Origin: UBA660 sp046704245
GTDB taxonomy: Bacteria > Bacillota_I > Bacilli_A > RF39 > UBA660
Direction of reading: 5' to 3'
Assembly (NCBI GenBank): GCA_046704245.1
Contig: JBJKSD010000022.1
Location: forward strand, 1 to 11,146
Length of the DNA stretch: 11,146 nt
The notes below the pieces were generated by a model. It was not told where the DNA came from, made no database searches, and worked only from the letters and a program-made list of their open reading frames with translations. This document shows positions 1 to 7,077 of the stretch, piece by piece. Positions within the stretch are counted from its first letter, which is position 1; each line of letters starts with the position of its first letter. A program made the translations under genes and the position numbers.

Positions 1-866
1 TATGAATCATATAAGAGATAGGCAGGATTAAAATAAGGCGTTATTAATTCATATAAATTAAAATCGATACTAGTTAATGCTCTACTTATTATGATAGTCA
101 TTAATACTGGAATTATTAATATACTAGTAGTTAAAATACTAACTATATACATCGATATAAAGCGTACAAAATTATTTATAAAATGATTAAAGATTACTTC
201 TTTATTTAGTAACAAATATTTATATATAATATAAATAAAGAAAACCATACTAAAGCCAACCGCATAATAATAACTAGTCAATATTGATAATATTACTCCT
301 ATAATAAAAAGCGATCTAATCTTTTTTTTATAGTAATAATCGATACCTATTAAAGCTAAGATCGTAAAAGGAATATATGAGACAAACATATAATGACGAT
401 GAGCATGAAAAGATATTGGTCCACAAAACATAACTATTAAACCAATACATATAGCTACTTTTTTCGAATAATTATTAAATTGTAACCAATAATACATGAG
501 ATAACCACTTAATATTACTCCTAGAAAACATATAGCTTGAAAATAATTAATTATTGATATAAAAGGTAACAAATAAGAAATTAATATTAGAGGATTTAAT
601 AGACCATAATAAGCAAAATTAAATATATTTTGACCAGCTCCTAGGTGTAAAGATAACTGAGGAACTATGGTGTGATATTTATAAAATAAATCCCGATAGT
701 ATTTAGCGTATGGTATATATTGATTCATCCAATCGACAGTAGTTCCAAATAAATAATTATGAAACATGATACGATAGAAAAGTAATCCTCCAATAATAAA
801 GACAATAAAGATAATTATATGATCAATTAATTTTTGGTGTCGATCTAAATAATGTTTTAGTTTCAC
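1..866 (-). CDS. YfhO-family polytopic membrane protein (GT-C-like), N-terminal part
   Basis: The first 288 residues are present; the frame is open and runs off the left edge of the window. The start is GTG at 866-864: an in-frame stop lies a few codons upstream, and AGGTGAT sits 3 bases before it. A first hydrophobic helix (about residues 14-31) is followed by an extracytoplasmic-type loop with Asp45 in GTTVDWMNQYIPYAKYYRDL, then LSLHLGAGQN and FAYYGLLNP, then several more helices, and the stretch HRHYMFVSYIPF near residues 156-167. These match the YfhO family (PF09586), large membrane proteins with a GT-C glycosyltransferase-like layout. B. subtilis YfhO is implicated in glycosylating lipoteichoic acid with an undecaprenyl-phosphate sugar donor. 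Full-length members are near 850 residues, so about a third is visible. The substrate here is unknown. The rel terminator just upstream implies separate transcription. Confidence 0.8.
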   Translation of the reverse strand, partial: MKLKHYLDRHQKLIDHIIIFIVFIIGGLLFYRIMFHNYLFGTTVDWMNQYIPYAKYYRDLFYKYHTIVPQLSLHLGAGQNIFNFAYYGLLNPLILISYLLPFISIINYFQAICFLGVILSGYLMYYWLQFNNYSKKVAICIGLIVMFCGPISFHAHRHYMFVSYIPFTILALIGIDYYYKKKIRSLFIIGVILSILTSYYYAVGFSMVFFIYIIYKYLLLNKEVIFNHFINNFVRFISMYIVSILTTSILIIPVLMTIIISRALTSIDFNLYELITPYFNPAYLLYDS

Positions 867-945
867 TATATCACCTATATTCCTTTATTATTATGGGAAA
901 AATAATAAAGATTATAATAAACAAAAAAAGAACGAACGTTCTTTT
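867..945 (-). promoter_or_regulatory. Short intergenic region upstream of the YfhO-like gene; weak promoter candidate
   Basis: This 79-base AT-rich gap separates rel from the YfhO-like gene. On the minus strand it holds the rel terminator, then a perfect TATAAT at 916-911 as a possible -10 box, and then the Shine-Dalgarno sequence AGGTGAT at 876-870. No convincing -35 box lies 16-18 bases upstream of the TATAAT, because that region is the terminator stem. The promoter is therefore only a candidate; partial read-through from rel is the alternative source of transcription. Confidence 0.3.
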
Positions 946-947
946 TT
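923..947 (-). terminator. Intrinsic terminator of the comN-secDF-rel operon
   Basis: A perfect inverted repeat has one arm at 937-947 and the other at 924-934 (AAAAAAGAACG against CGTTCTTTTTT), with only two bases between them, so the innermost pair probably opens to form a four-base loop. Read on the minus strand it ends in seven T residues, the form of a Rho-independent terminator. The 5' arm begins inside the TAA stop codon of rel (948-946). Because both flanks are A/T runs it could also act on the plus strand, but no plus-strand gene reads into it. Confidence 0.75.
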
Positions 948-3093
948 ATTTAGTCTTTCTTTCTACTCTTTCAATATATGGTAGTTTATATAATTCATTA
1001 AAGAATTTATTTAAGCTATCAATATTAGCTACTAATATCATAATATTATAAATAATATTATGACGTTTATATTGAGTGCTAATACTATCGATCGTTATAT
1101 CTAAAGATTCAGCTAACGATACAATATCCTTTAACGTTTTTTCTTTTTCAATAGTTTCAACAATAATATTGGTTGGTAATTTCTGTTCAATATTATTATT
1201 CCAATATACTTTTATTTGACGAGCTGTATCATTATTGACATTAGAACAATCTTTTCGATGGGCAGTAATACCACTTCCTTTAGTTATATATCCTACTATA
1301 TCATCCCCTATAATAGGAGTACAGCAACTAGCTAAATTTATTTTTATGGCATCTACACCATCTACTAACAATAGATCTTTAGTATTTTGTAAATGTCTTA
1401 AATCTGATTTAACTTTATAACTAATATTATCTAATTCATTATCTTTAAGGATGAGATTAAGAATATAACCAGGAGTATAGTTATTATAACCTATTTCATA
1501 ATAGATATCATCGATATTATTAGTTTTTAATTTAGATAGTAATTGTTTAATATTATAATCATTTAAGACATCTTTAAAAGCTAATTTTTTACGACGTAAT
1601 TCTTTTTCTAACAATTCTTTACCTTTATTAATATAATCATTTTTATCAATACGATTAAAGAAAGCTTTAATTTTATTTTTAGTCTGTGAACTTTTAGCTA
1701 TCTTAATCCACTCTTTACTAGGACCAATACTATTTTTATTAGTAGTTATTTTAACGACATCGCCATTATTAAGAGTATAACTTAATGGCACTATAACATT
1801 ATTAACAACGGCTCCAACCATCTTTTCACCAATTTGAGTATGTACTTTATATGCAAAATCAATTGGGGTACTACCAGTTGGTAATTCTACCACATCTCCT
1901 TTAGGAGTAAAAACATATATATTAGTATTTATTACTTCGTCATTAACGGCATTGATGAAATCTTCAGTAGTAGTTTTTTCTTTATCTAAATCAATAATAG
2001 AGCGAAATAAATCTAATTTTTGTTCGACATTCTTTTGATTTGTTTTCTTTGATTTAAAATCTTGTTTATATGACCAATGAGCAGCATATCCAAACTCCGC
2101 TACTTCATCCATTTCATGAGTTCTTATTTGAATCTCATATAAGTCTCCATTAGGGCCAAATACAGTAGTATGTAGTGATTGATACATATTAGCCTTAGGC
2201 ATTGCTATATAGTCCTTAAAACGCTTAGGAATGGGTTTATAATGGGAATGTATTAAACCTAATACTAAGTAACATTCTTGTTCTGTATCGACTATTATTC
2301 TTAAGGCATATATATCATATATATCACTAAAAGGACGTCCTTTGTCTAATTTCTTATAGATACCATAGATACTCTTAGCTCTACCCTTTATTTCATATTT
2401 AATATCATTATCATTTAATAGTTTAGTTAATTCTTTTAACATCTGATTTACTGTCTCTTCACGTTCATGATCTGATTTAATTAATTTAGCTTCAATATCA
2501 GCATAGACATCTGGTTTTAAGAAGCGAAGAGATAGATCTTCTAATTCACTTTTAATATGATTAATACCTAAACGATGAGCTATAGGAGTAAATATTTCTA
2601 ATGTTTCTTTAGCTCTAATCTTTTGCTTATTTGTTGATAATCTATTAAGATTACGCATATTATATAATCTTTCAGCTAGCACAATAATAATTACTCTTAC
2701 ATCTTCACTAATACCAATTAGAATACGCTTATAATAATCTATATTGACAGCCATACCAGTAGAAAAGTTTATTTGACCTATCTTTAATAATCCTTCTAAT
2801 ATAGATACTACTTCTTGACCAAACTCTTCTTCTATTTTCTTTATTAAATGATTATCTTGTTCAACAATATTATGCAATAAAGCTGCACATATCGATACAT
2901 CATCAACATGAATATCAGTTAATATTAAAGCTACTGCTAATGAACTTACTAACATTTCTTCTTTACTTATTTGATTATTATCTTGATAATGTTCCTCAAT
3001 AAATTGATAAGCTTTTTCAATTAATTTTAAACTATCTTCGTTGTTGAGATATCCCTTTACTTTTTCAAGTAATTTATCGATAGGTTTTTCCAT
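946..3093 (-). CDS. rel: Rel/SpoT-family (p)ppGpp synthetase with degenerate hydrolase domain
   Basis: This long RelA/SpoT homologue (715 aa) makes the stringent-response alarmone from ATP and GDP or GTP, normally on stalled ribosomes. Domains in order: HD hydrolase (about 25-180), synthetase (about 220-345), TGS (about 390-450), a zinc-finger-like region with Cys590-Cys591, His612 and Cys616, and a C-terminal ACT domain (about 640-715). The synthetase keeps GRAKSIYGIYKK, RFKDYIAMPKAN, YQSLHTTV and EIQIRT; the RFKD motif is the RxKD form of bifunctional Rel, not the ExDD of E. coli RelA. The HD half is eroded: the first metal His is Ser50, the His-Asp pair is His74-Asn75, the Glu-Asp pair is Glu78-Gln79, and the later Asp is Glu141. 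Hydrolysis is probably lost. The start has the Shine-Dalgarno AGGGGTGAT overlapping the secDF stop, implying translational coupling. Family assignment is very secure; loss of hydrolysis is inferred. Confidence 0.95.
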   Translation of the reverse strand: MEKPIDKLLEKVKGYLNNEDSLKLIEKAYQFIEEHYQDNNQISKEEMLVSSLAVALILTDIHVDDVSICAALLHNIVEQDNHLIKKIEEEFGQEVVSILEGLLKIGQINFSTGMAVNIDYYKRILIGISEDVRVIIIVLAERLYNMRNLNRLSTNKQKIRAKETLEIFTPIAHRLGINHIKSELEDLSLRFLKPDVYADIEAKLIKSDHEREETVNQMLKELTKLLNDNDIKYEIKGRAKSIYGIYKKLDKGRPFSDIYDIYALRIIVDTEQECYLVLGLIHSHYKPIPKRFKDYIAMPKANMYQSLHTTVFGPNGDLYEIQIRTHEMDEVAEFGYAAHWSYKQDFKSKKTNQKNVEQKLDLFRSIIDLDKEKTTTEDFINAVNDEVINTNIYVFTPKGDVVELPTGSTPIDFAYKVHTQIGEKMVGAVVNNVIVPLSYTLNNGDVVKITTNKNSIGPSKEWIKIAKSSQTKNKIKAFFNRIDKNDYINKGKELLEKELRRKKLAFKDVLNDYNIKQLLSKLKTNNIDDIYYEIGYNNYTPGYILNLILKDNELDNISYKVKSDLRHLQNTKDLLLVDGVDAIKINLASCCTPIIGDDIVGYITKGSGITAHRKDCSNVNNDTARQIKVYWNNNIEQKLPTNIIVETIEKEKTLKDIVSLAESLDITIDSISTQYKRHNIIYNIMILVANIDSLNKFFNELYKLPYIERVERKTK

Positions 3094-3096
3094 TTT

Positions 3097-3105
3097 ATCA
3101 CCCCT
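3097..3105 (-). promoter_or_regulatory. Ribosome binding site of rel, overlapping the secDF stop codon
   Basis: The minus strand reads AGGGGTGAT, then AAA, then ATG. The first two bases of this site are the last two of the secDF TAG stop (3106-3104). A ribosome finishing SecDF ends on the rel initiation site, so the two products are likely translationally coupled. The site also fixes the rel start at 3093. Confidence 0.7.
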
Positions 3106-5386
3106 ACTTATTAATACCTCTTACTTCTAACTCTTCTATTTCATCATCTAGATCTTCAAACCATTTTTTAGTTTTAAATGTTCCTCTTTGAACATTTCTT
3201 TGTTCTATTAATAACCATAATTGGCTAGCAATAAAGATTGAAGAATAAGTACCAGCTATTAATCCTACAAAGAGTGCTATATTAAAATTAATAATAGCCA
3301 TTGATCCAAATAAGATTAAAGCAATAACTGGTAATAAAGTAGTAAAGGTAGTATATATTGATCTAAGTAATGTTTGTCTTAAACTATCATTTACTAACTT
3401 AGTTAATTCTTCATTAGTCTTTATAGTTCCATTATACATAGTATGAATATTTTCTTTAATTCGATTAAAAGATACGATTGTATCGTTAATTGAATATCCA
3501 ATAATAGTAAGAATAGCAGCTATAAACATAATTGATATTTCTAATCTAAAGATACTAAAGATCCCAATAGTAATTAAAACATCATGTAATAAAGCAATAA
3601 TAGCAGTTATAGCAAATGAAAAACGATACCTAATAGTCATATATAAGACAATACCTATTGTAGCAAAGATAACGGCATATATAGCGTTAATAGTTAATTC
3701 TTTCTTTACTATTTGAGATATTACTTCAATTTCAGTAGAAGCTTTATATTTATCCATAAAATATTTATCTATATCAAATATTTCATCTTTAGATAAGGTT
3801 TTATTAATTCTAATATGAATCTCATCTTTATATTTAGTGATATCTCTTATCTTATAATCTAAAGTTTTAAAATCTTGTTCTAATTTATTGTTACTAATAT
3901 CTTTATTTGAAATAATAGTAATGTTAGATCCCCCACGATAATCAATTCCTAAATTTAATCCATAGATAAAGGTCGTAATAAGACCAATAATGATAATAAT
4001 TAACGATAAGGTAAAGAATTTTGTTCGCTTAGCTACAAAATCTAATTTAGGGAAAGAATATTTAGTACGCTTTTCATTTTTATTAACATTAGGTATATCA
4101 TTAGGATTAACCCCAATAAAGAATTTTGTTTTATCATTAAAATATTTAGTATTAATAAAGGCTCCAACAATACTTCTAGTTAAGAAGACCATTATTAACA
4201 TCGTAATAATAATATTAATAATTAACATTGTAGCAAAACCCTTAACACTACTTTCCCCTAATATAAATAAAATAATAGCAATAATTAAAGTGGTAACATT
4301 AGCATCCAAAATAGTACTAAACGATTGTTTATTACCATTAATAAAAGCACTAACTAATCCTTTACCTTCATATAATTCTTCTTTTATTCGCTCAAACGTA
4401 ATTACATTAGCATCTACTGCCATACCTATACCTAAAGCCATAGCTGCTATTCCAGGTAAAGTTAATACACCTCCTACTAAATAGAAGACTAAGAAGACAA
4501 TAAAAGCATAAAAGATAACTCCTAAACCAGCTATTAAGCCAATAAAACGATAGATTAAAGTCATAAATAAAGCTACTAATCCAATACCTATTATGCCAGC
4601 TCTTAAAGTCATATTTAAAGTTGGAATACCAAATAAAGCACTAACTGTCTTAGATGACATTTCTACTAACTTAGTAGGTAATGAACCTGAATTAATTAAA
4701 TCAACTAACGCTGTTGCTTCTTCTCTAGTAAAATTACCTTGAATAATAACATCGCTAGCAAAACCTTGACTAACAGTAGCAGCTGATAGACATTTAGATT
4801 TGGATAAAGATCCACAATTATTTCCTTCAAAAGCAAACGAATCAATATTAGGATCAAAATCTAACCATATAACTATTCTATTATCCGAATAATCTTTAAC
4901 TTTATTAGTTACTTCATAGAATTTATCCTTATCTTTAACCGATAACAAAACAGCAGGCATACCATATTCATCGGTTGATAGTTTAGCTCCCCCACTCTTT
5001 AATACATCACTAGTCATAAATAGATTATTATTGGTATCTCTAAATGATAAACTGGCGGTCTTACTTAAGATATTGCGAGCTTCTTCAGGACTTTTAATAC
5101 CTGCTAATTGAACTCTAATTTTATTACCTTCAATCGTAATATTAGGTTCTGATACTCCTAAAACATCAATTCTCTTTTGAATAGTCTTATATGTACTAAT
5201 TATCATATCCTTAGTTACTTCTTTATCATCTAATGATTGTACTTGGTATAATACTTCAAATCCCCCTTGTAAAACTAGCCCATAATTAATGCTATTAAAT
5301 AATGGTTTAAATGAAAATAAGACAAATAAAAAAATAGCACCTATTATTATTGATATTCTAATTAATTTATTTTTATTTTTTGACAT
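3104..5386 (-). CDS. secDF: Protein translocase subunit SecDF (fused SecD-SecF)
   Basis: SecDF is the proton-driven membrane partner of SecYEG that helps pull exported proteins across the cytoplasmic membrane. The 760 aa protein is a natural SecD-SecF fusion, as in B. subtilis (about 737 aa). SecD half: helix 1 (about 9-27), the large extracytoplasmic P1 domain (about 30-255), then helices 2-6 with GMAVDANVITFERIKEEL, where Asp325 is the proton-pathway aspartate. SecF half: a helix at about 457-477, GIDYRGG (480-486), the smaller P4 domain, and GYSINDTIVSFNRIKEN with Asp635. The C-terminal tail (about 743-760) is acidic. Oddities: the N-terminal GLDLQGG motif reads GLVLQGG (Val38), and the P1 domain has two cysteines (Cys191, Cys199). 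The start is preceded by AGAGGAT 6-7 bases upstream and lies 16 bases after the comN-like stop. It is followed directly by rel. Confidence 0.96.
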   Translation of the reverse strand: MSKNKNKLIRISIIIGAIFLFVLFSFKPLFNSINYGLVLQGGFEVLYQVQSLDDKEVTKDMIISTYKTIQKRIDVLGVSEPNITIEGNKIRVQLAGIKSPEEARNILSKTASLSFRDTNNNLFMTSDVLKSGGAKLSTDEYGMPAVLLSVKDKDKFYEVTNKVKDYSDNRIVIWLDFDPNIDSFAFEGNNCGSLSKSKCLSAATVSQGFASDVIIQGNFTREEATALVDLINSGSLPTKLVEMSSKTVSALFGIPTLNMTLRAGIIGIGLVALFMTLIYRFIGLIAGLGVIFYAFIVFLVFYLVGGVLTLPGIAAMALGIGMAVDANVITFERIKEELYEGKGLVSAFINGNKQSFSTILDANVTTLIIAIILFILGESSVKGFATMLIINIIITMLIMVFLTRSIVGAFINTKYFNDKTKFFIGVNPNDIPNVNKNEKRTKYSFPKLDFVAKRTKFFTLSLIIIIIGLITTFIYGLNLGIDYRGGSNITIISNKDISNNKLEQDFKTLDYKIRDITKYKDEIHIRINKTLSKDEIFDIDKYFMDKYKASTEIEVISQIVKKELTINAIYAVIFATIGIVLYMTIRYRFSFAITAIIALLHDVLITIGIFSIFRLEISIMFIAAILTIIGYSINDTIVSFNRIKENIHTMYNGTIKTNEELTKLVNDSLRQTLLRSIYTTFTTLLPVIALILFGSMAIINFNIALFVGLIAGTYSSIFIASQLWLLIEQRNVQRGTFKTKKWFEDLDDEIEELEVRGINK

Positions 5387-5402
5387 ATATTTATCCTCTT
5401 TC

Positions 5403-5690
5403 CTATAATAGGTTATCTAAATCTTCAAAATGAACCTCTCTAGTTTGATCGTTCATTTTACTTTTTAGATATTTATCTAATTCTATATTATCACAATATA
5501 AAATATCATCTACCATATCAGCTAAAGTTAAATTTCTAGCATTTGACCACTTATTATCTTTTAAATAATTCCATATATCTTCTTTTTTAATATAATTATA
5601 TTTATTTCTAATAAGTTCATTTACTTTAACATTTAATGCTGGTATTAAACGTTCATATAATTCATTTAATGAACTAAAACCTAAATCCAT
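5403..5690 (-). CDS. comN: ComN-like post-transcriptional regulator
   Basis: This 95 aa soluble, charged protein has no membrane segment or signal peptide. Its size, sequence character (ALNVKVNELIRNKYNYIKKE followed by an IWNYLKDNKW segment) and position immediately upstream of secDF match the small Post_transc_reg family (PF13797). The B. subtilis member ComN (YrzD) acts post-transcriptionally on the comE competence operon and interacts with DivIVA. Whether competence exists in this organism cannot be judged from the window. The start is supported by AAGGTGG seven bases upstream. It is the first gene of the apparent comN-secDF-rel operon and is preceded by a good promoter. The family call rests on recalled similarity plus synteny, so the symbol is less secure than for the larger neighbours. 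Confidence 0.75.
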   Translation of the reverse strand: MDLGFSSLNELYERLIPALNVKVNELIRNKYNYIKKEDIWNYLKDNKWSNARNLTLADMVDDILYCDNIELDKYLKSKMNDQTREVHFEDLDNLL

Positions 5691-5720
5691 ATCTAAACCA
5701 CCTTAATATTTTTAATGATA

Positions 5721-5752
5721 ACTACATAATATATTATATATTAAAATGTAGT
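5721..5752. repeat. Dyad ACTACAT / ATGTAGT in the divergent comN-spoVB gap
   Basis: Seven-base arms ACTACAT (5721-5727) and ATGTAGT (5746-5752) flank an 18-base A/T spacer that contains the -10 box of the comN promoter. The spacing of about 25 bases centre to centre would suit a dimeric regulator, but in such AT-rich sequence a seven-base dyad can arise by chance. No regulator can be named. Confidence 0.3.
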
Positions 5753-5761
5753 AAAATTCAA
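5733..5761 (-). promoter_or_regulatory. Sigma-A-type promoter for comN-secDF-rel
   Basis: On the minus strand TTGAAT (5761-5756) is followed after exactly 17 bases by a perfect TATAAT (5738-5733), placing the transcription start near 5726 and leaving a leader of roughly 35 bases before the comN-like ATG. The -35 box partly overlaps the upstream edge of the flippase gene's Shine-Dalgarno sequence on the other strand. Confidence 0.55.
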
Positions 5762-5767
5762 AGGTGG
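5760..5767 (+). promoter_or_regulatory. Ribosome binding site that decides the spoVB-like start
   Basis: AAAGGTGG lies five bases before the ATG at 5773. An upstream in-frame GTG (5764-5766) falls inside this Shine-Dalgarno sequence itself and so cannot sensibly be the start. The protein therefore begins MKKEIFITA and not MDFMKKE. Confidence 0.7.
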
Positions 5768-5772
5768 ATTTT

Positions 5773-7077
5773 ATGAAAAAAGAAATATTTATTACTGCTA
5801 CCATTATTATGATAATAGGTGGTTTTTTAACGAAATTATTAGGATTAGTTATTCGTATAGTAGTAACTAGATTAATAGGATTAGAAGGTATAGGATTATA
5901 TATGTTAATTCTACCTACTTTTAATCTCTTTATTATATTAGCTCAATTAGGAGTCCCTATTGCTATTAGTAAATTAGTAGCTGAGGATAGTAAAAATAAT
6001 CGCAAATTAATTTTTTCTATCTTACCAGTAATAATGATTTTAAATATTATTATAATGGTTGGTATTTATTTCTTTACTCCTATTCTAGCTGAATATCTAT
6101 TAAATAATCCCGCTTTAAAATATCCCTTATATTCGATAGCTATTGTCTTACCTTTTATAACTATTTCTAATGTTGTGCGTGGTTATTTTTTTGGTAAACA
6201 ACAGATGTTTCCTCACGTATTATCTAATGTCTTTGAACAAATAGTAAGAATAATTGCCATTATTATTATTGTGCCTTTATTATATCAAAGAGGTATCGAA
6301 TATGCCGTTAGTGGTGTTGTACTAGTTAATATTGCCAGTGAATTAATGTCTATTATTATCTTAGTAGGTTATCTACCAAAGAAAATAAAGATTAGAAAAG
6401 AACATTTTAAACCTGATCGTGAATATATAAAAGATATCTTTGGTATTGGTATACCTACTACCGGAAGTAGAATTATAGGTTCTGTCAATTATTTTTTAGA
6501 ACCTATTATCTTAACTCAAGTATTATTATATATTGGTTATACTAGTCATTATATTACTACTGAATATGGTATTCTATCAGGATATGCTTTACCATTATTG
6601 ATGCTTCCATCATTTTTTTCACAAGCTATATCATCAGTATTAGTACCAGTAATAAGTAAAAGTTATGTTGCTAATAATATAAGATATATAAAGAAAAAAT
6701 TAAAACAAGCAATATTAATATTGCTTGCTATTGGTTTTATAGCTACCCTATGTTTAATGTTAGAACCATTATTCTTTTTAAAATTTATTTATAATACTTC
6801 TGAAGGGGTTATTTATTTACGTATCTTAGCACCCATTTTTTTAATTCATTATATGCAACAACCATTATCTTCAGCATTACTTGCCATGAATAGAGCTAAA
6901 ACAATGATGTTTAACACCTTAGTGGGGGCTATTGTTAGATCTATTACCTTATTTATAGCTTCATTATTTCATATTGGTCTATATGGCTTAGTATTGGCTA
7001 TTACAGTTGGAATAATAATTAATACCGTCTTAGATTATCGCAGTGTTAAAAAAGTCTTAGCTACTTCTCTTTCTTGA
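5773..7077 (+). CDS. SpoVB/MurJ-like lipid-linked saccharide flippase (MOP superfamily)
   Basis: This 434 aa, almost entirely hydrophobic protein has about 12 predicted membrane helices. The N-terminal stretch ending GFLTKLLGLVIRIVVTRLIG, then GLEGIGLYML, and the motif RGYFFGKQQMFPHVLSNVFE followed by QIVRI are typical of the SpoVB/YtgP branch of the MOP (MviN/MATE-like) exporter superfamily. Relatives move undecaprenyl-linked precursors or polysaccharide units across the cytoplasmic membrane; B. subtilis SpoVB is needed for spore cortex synthesis. It is shorter than the roughly 500-520 aa typical of SpoVB and seems to lack the last two helices, ending soon after a cytoplasmic Asp-Tyr-Arg-Ser segment. 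Sporulation should not be inferred from this gene alone. The TGA stop is followed at once by TAA. The 3' end overlaps the DUF421 gene on the other strand by 17 bases, and the gene lies back to back with the comN operon. Confidence 0.85.
   Translation: MKKEIFITATIIMIIGGFLTKLLGLVIRIVVTRLIGLEGIGLYMLILPTFNLFIILAQLGVPIAISKLVAEDSKNNRKLIFSILPVIMILNIIIMVGIYFFTPILAEYLLNNPALKYPLYSIAIVLPFITISNVVRGYFFGKQQMFPHVLSNVFEQIVRIIAIIIIVPLLYQRGIEYAVSGVVLVNIASELMSIIILVGYLPKKIKIRKEHFKPDREYIKDIFGIGIPTTGSRIIGSVNYFLEPIILTQVLLYIGYTSHYITTEYGILSGYALPLLMLPSFFSQAISSVLVPVISKSYVANNIRYIKKKLKQAILILLAIGFIATLCLMLEPLFFLKFIYNTSEGVIYLRILAPIFLIHYMQQPLSSALLAMNRAKTMMFNTLVGAIVRSITLFIASLFHIGLYGLVLAITVGIIINTVLDYRSVKKVLATSLS

Noticed and set aside
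2220..2420. Rel as an E. coli RelA-type enzyme because hydrolysis is lost
   Set aside because: The synthetase carries RFKD (RxKD type) and not ExDD, so it descends from a bifunctional Rel and not from the RelA subfamily.
3990..4484. Plus-strand open frame of 164 codons opposite secDF
   Set aside because: It is antisense to well-conserved SecDF sequence, has no good Shine-Dalgarno and resembles no family; it is a by-product of AT-rich codon use. The same applies to shorter plus-strand frames opposite rel, tgt and queA.
5764..5772. Longer flippase start at GTG 5764
   Set aside because: The GTG lies within the AAAGGTGG Shine-Dalgarno sequence, and the ATG at 5773 is correctly spaced from it.
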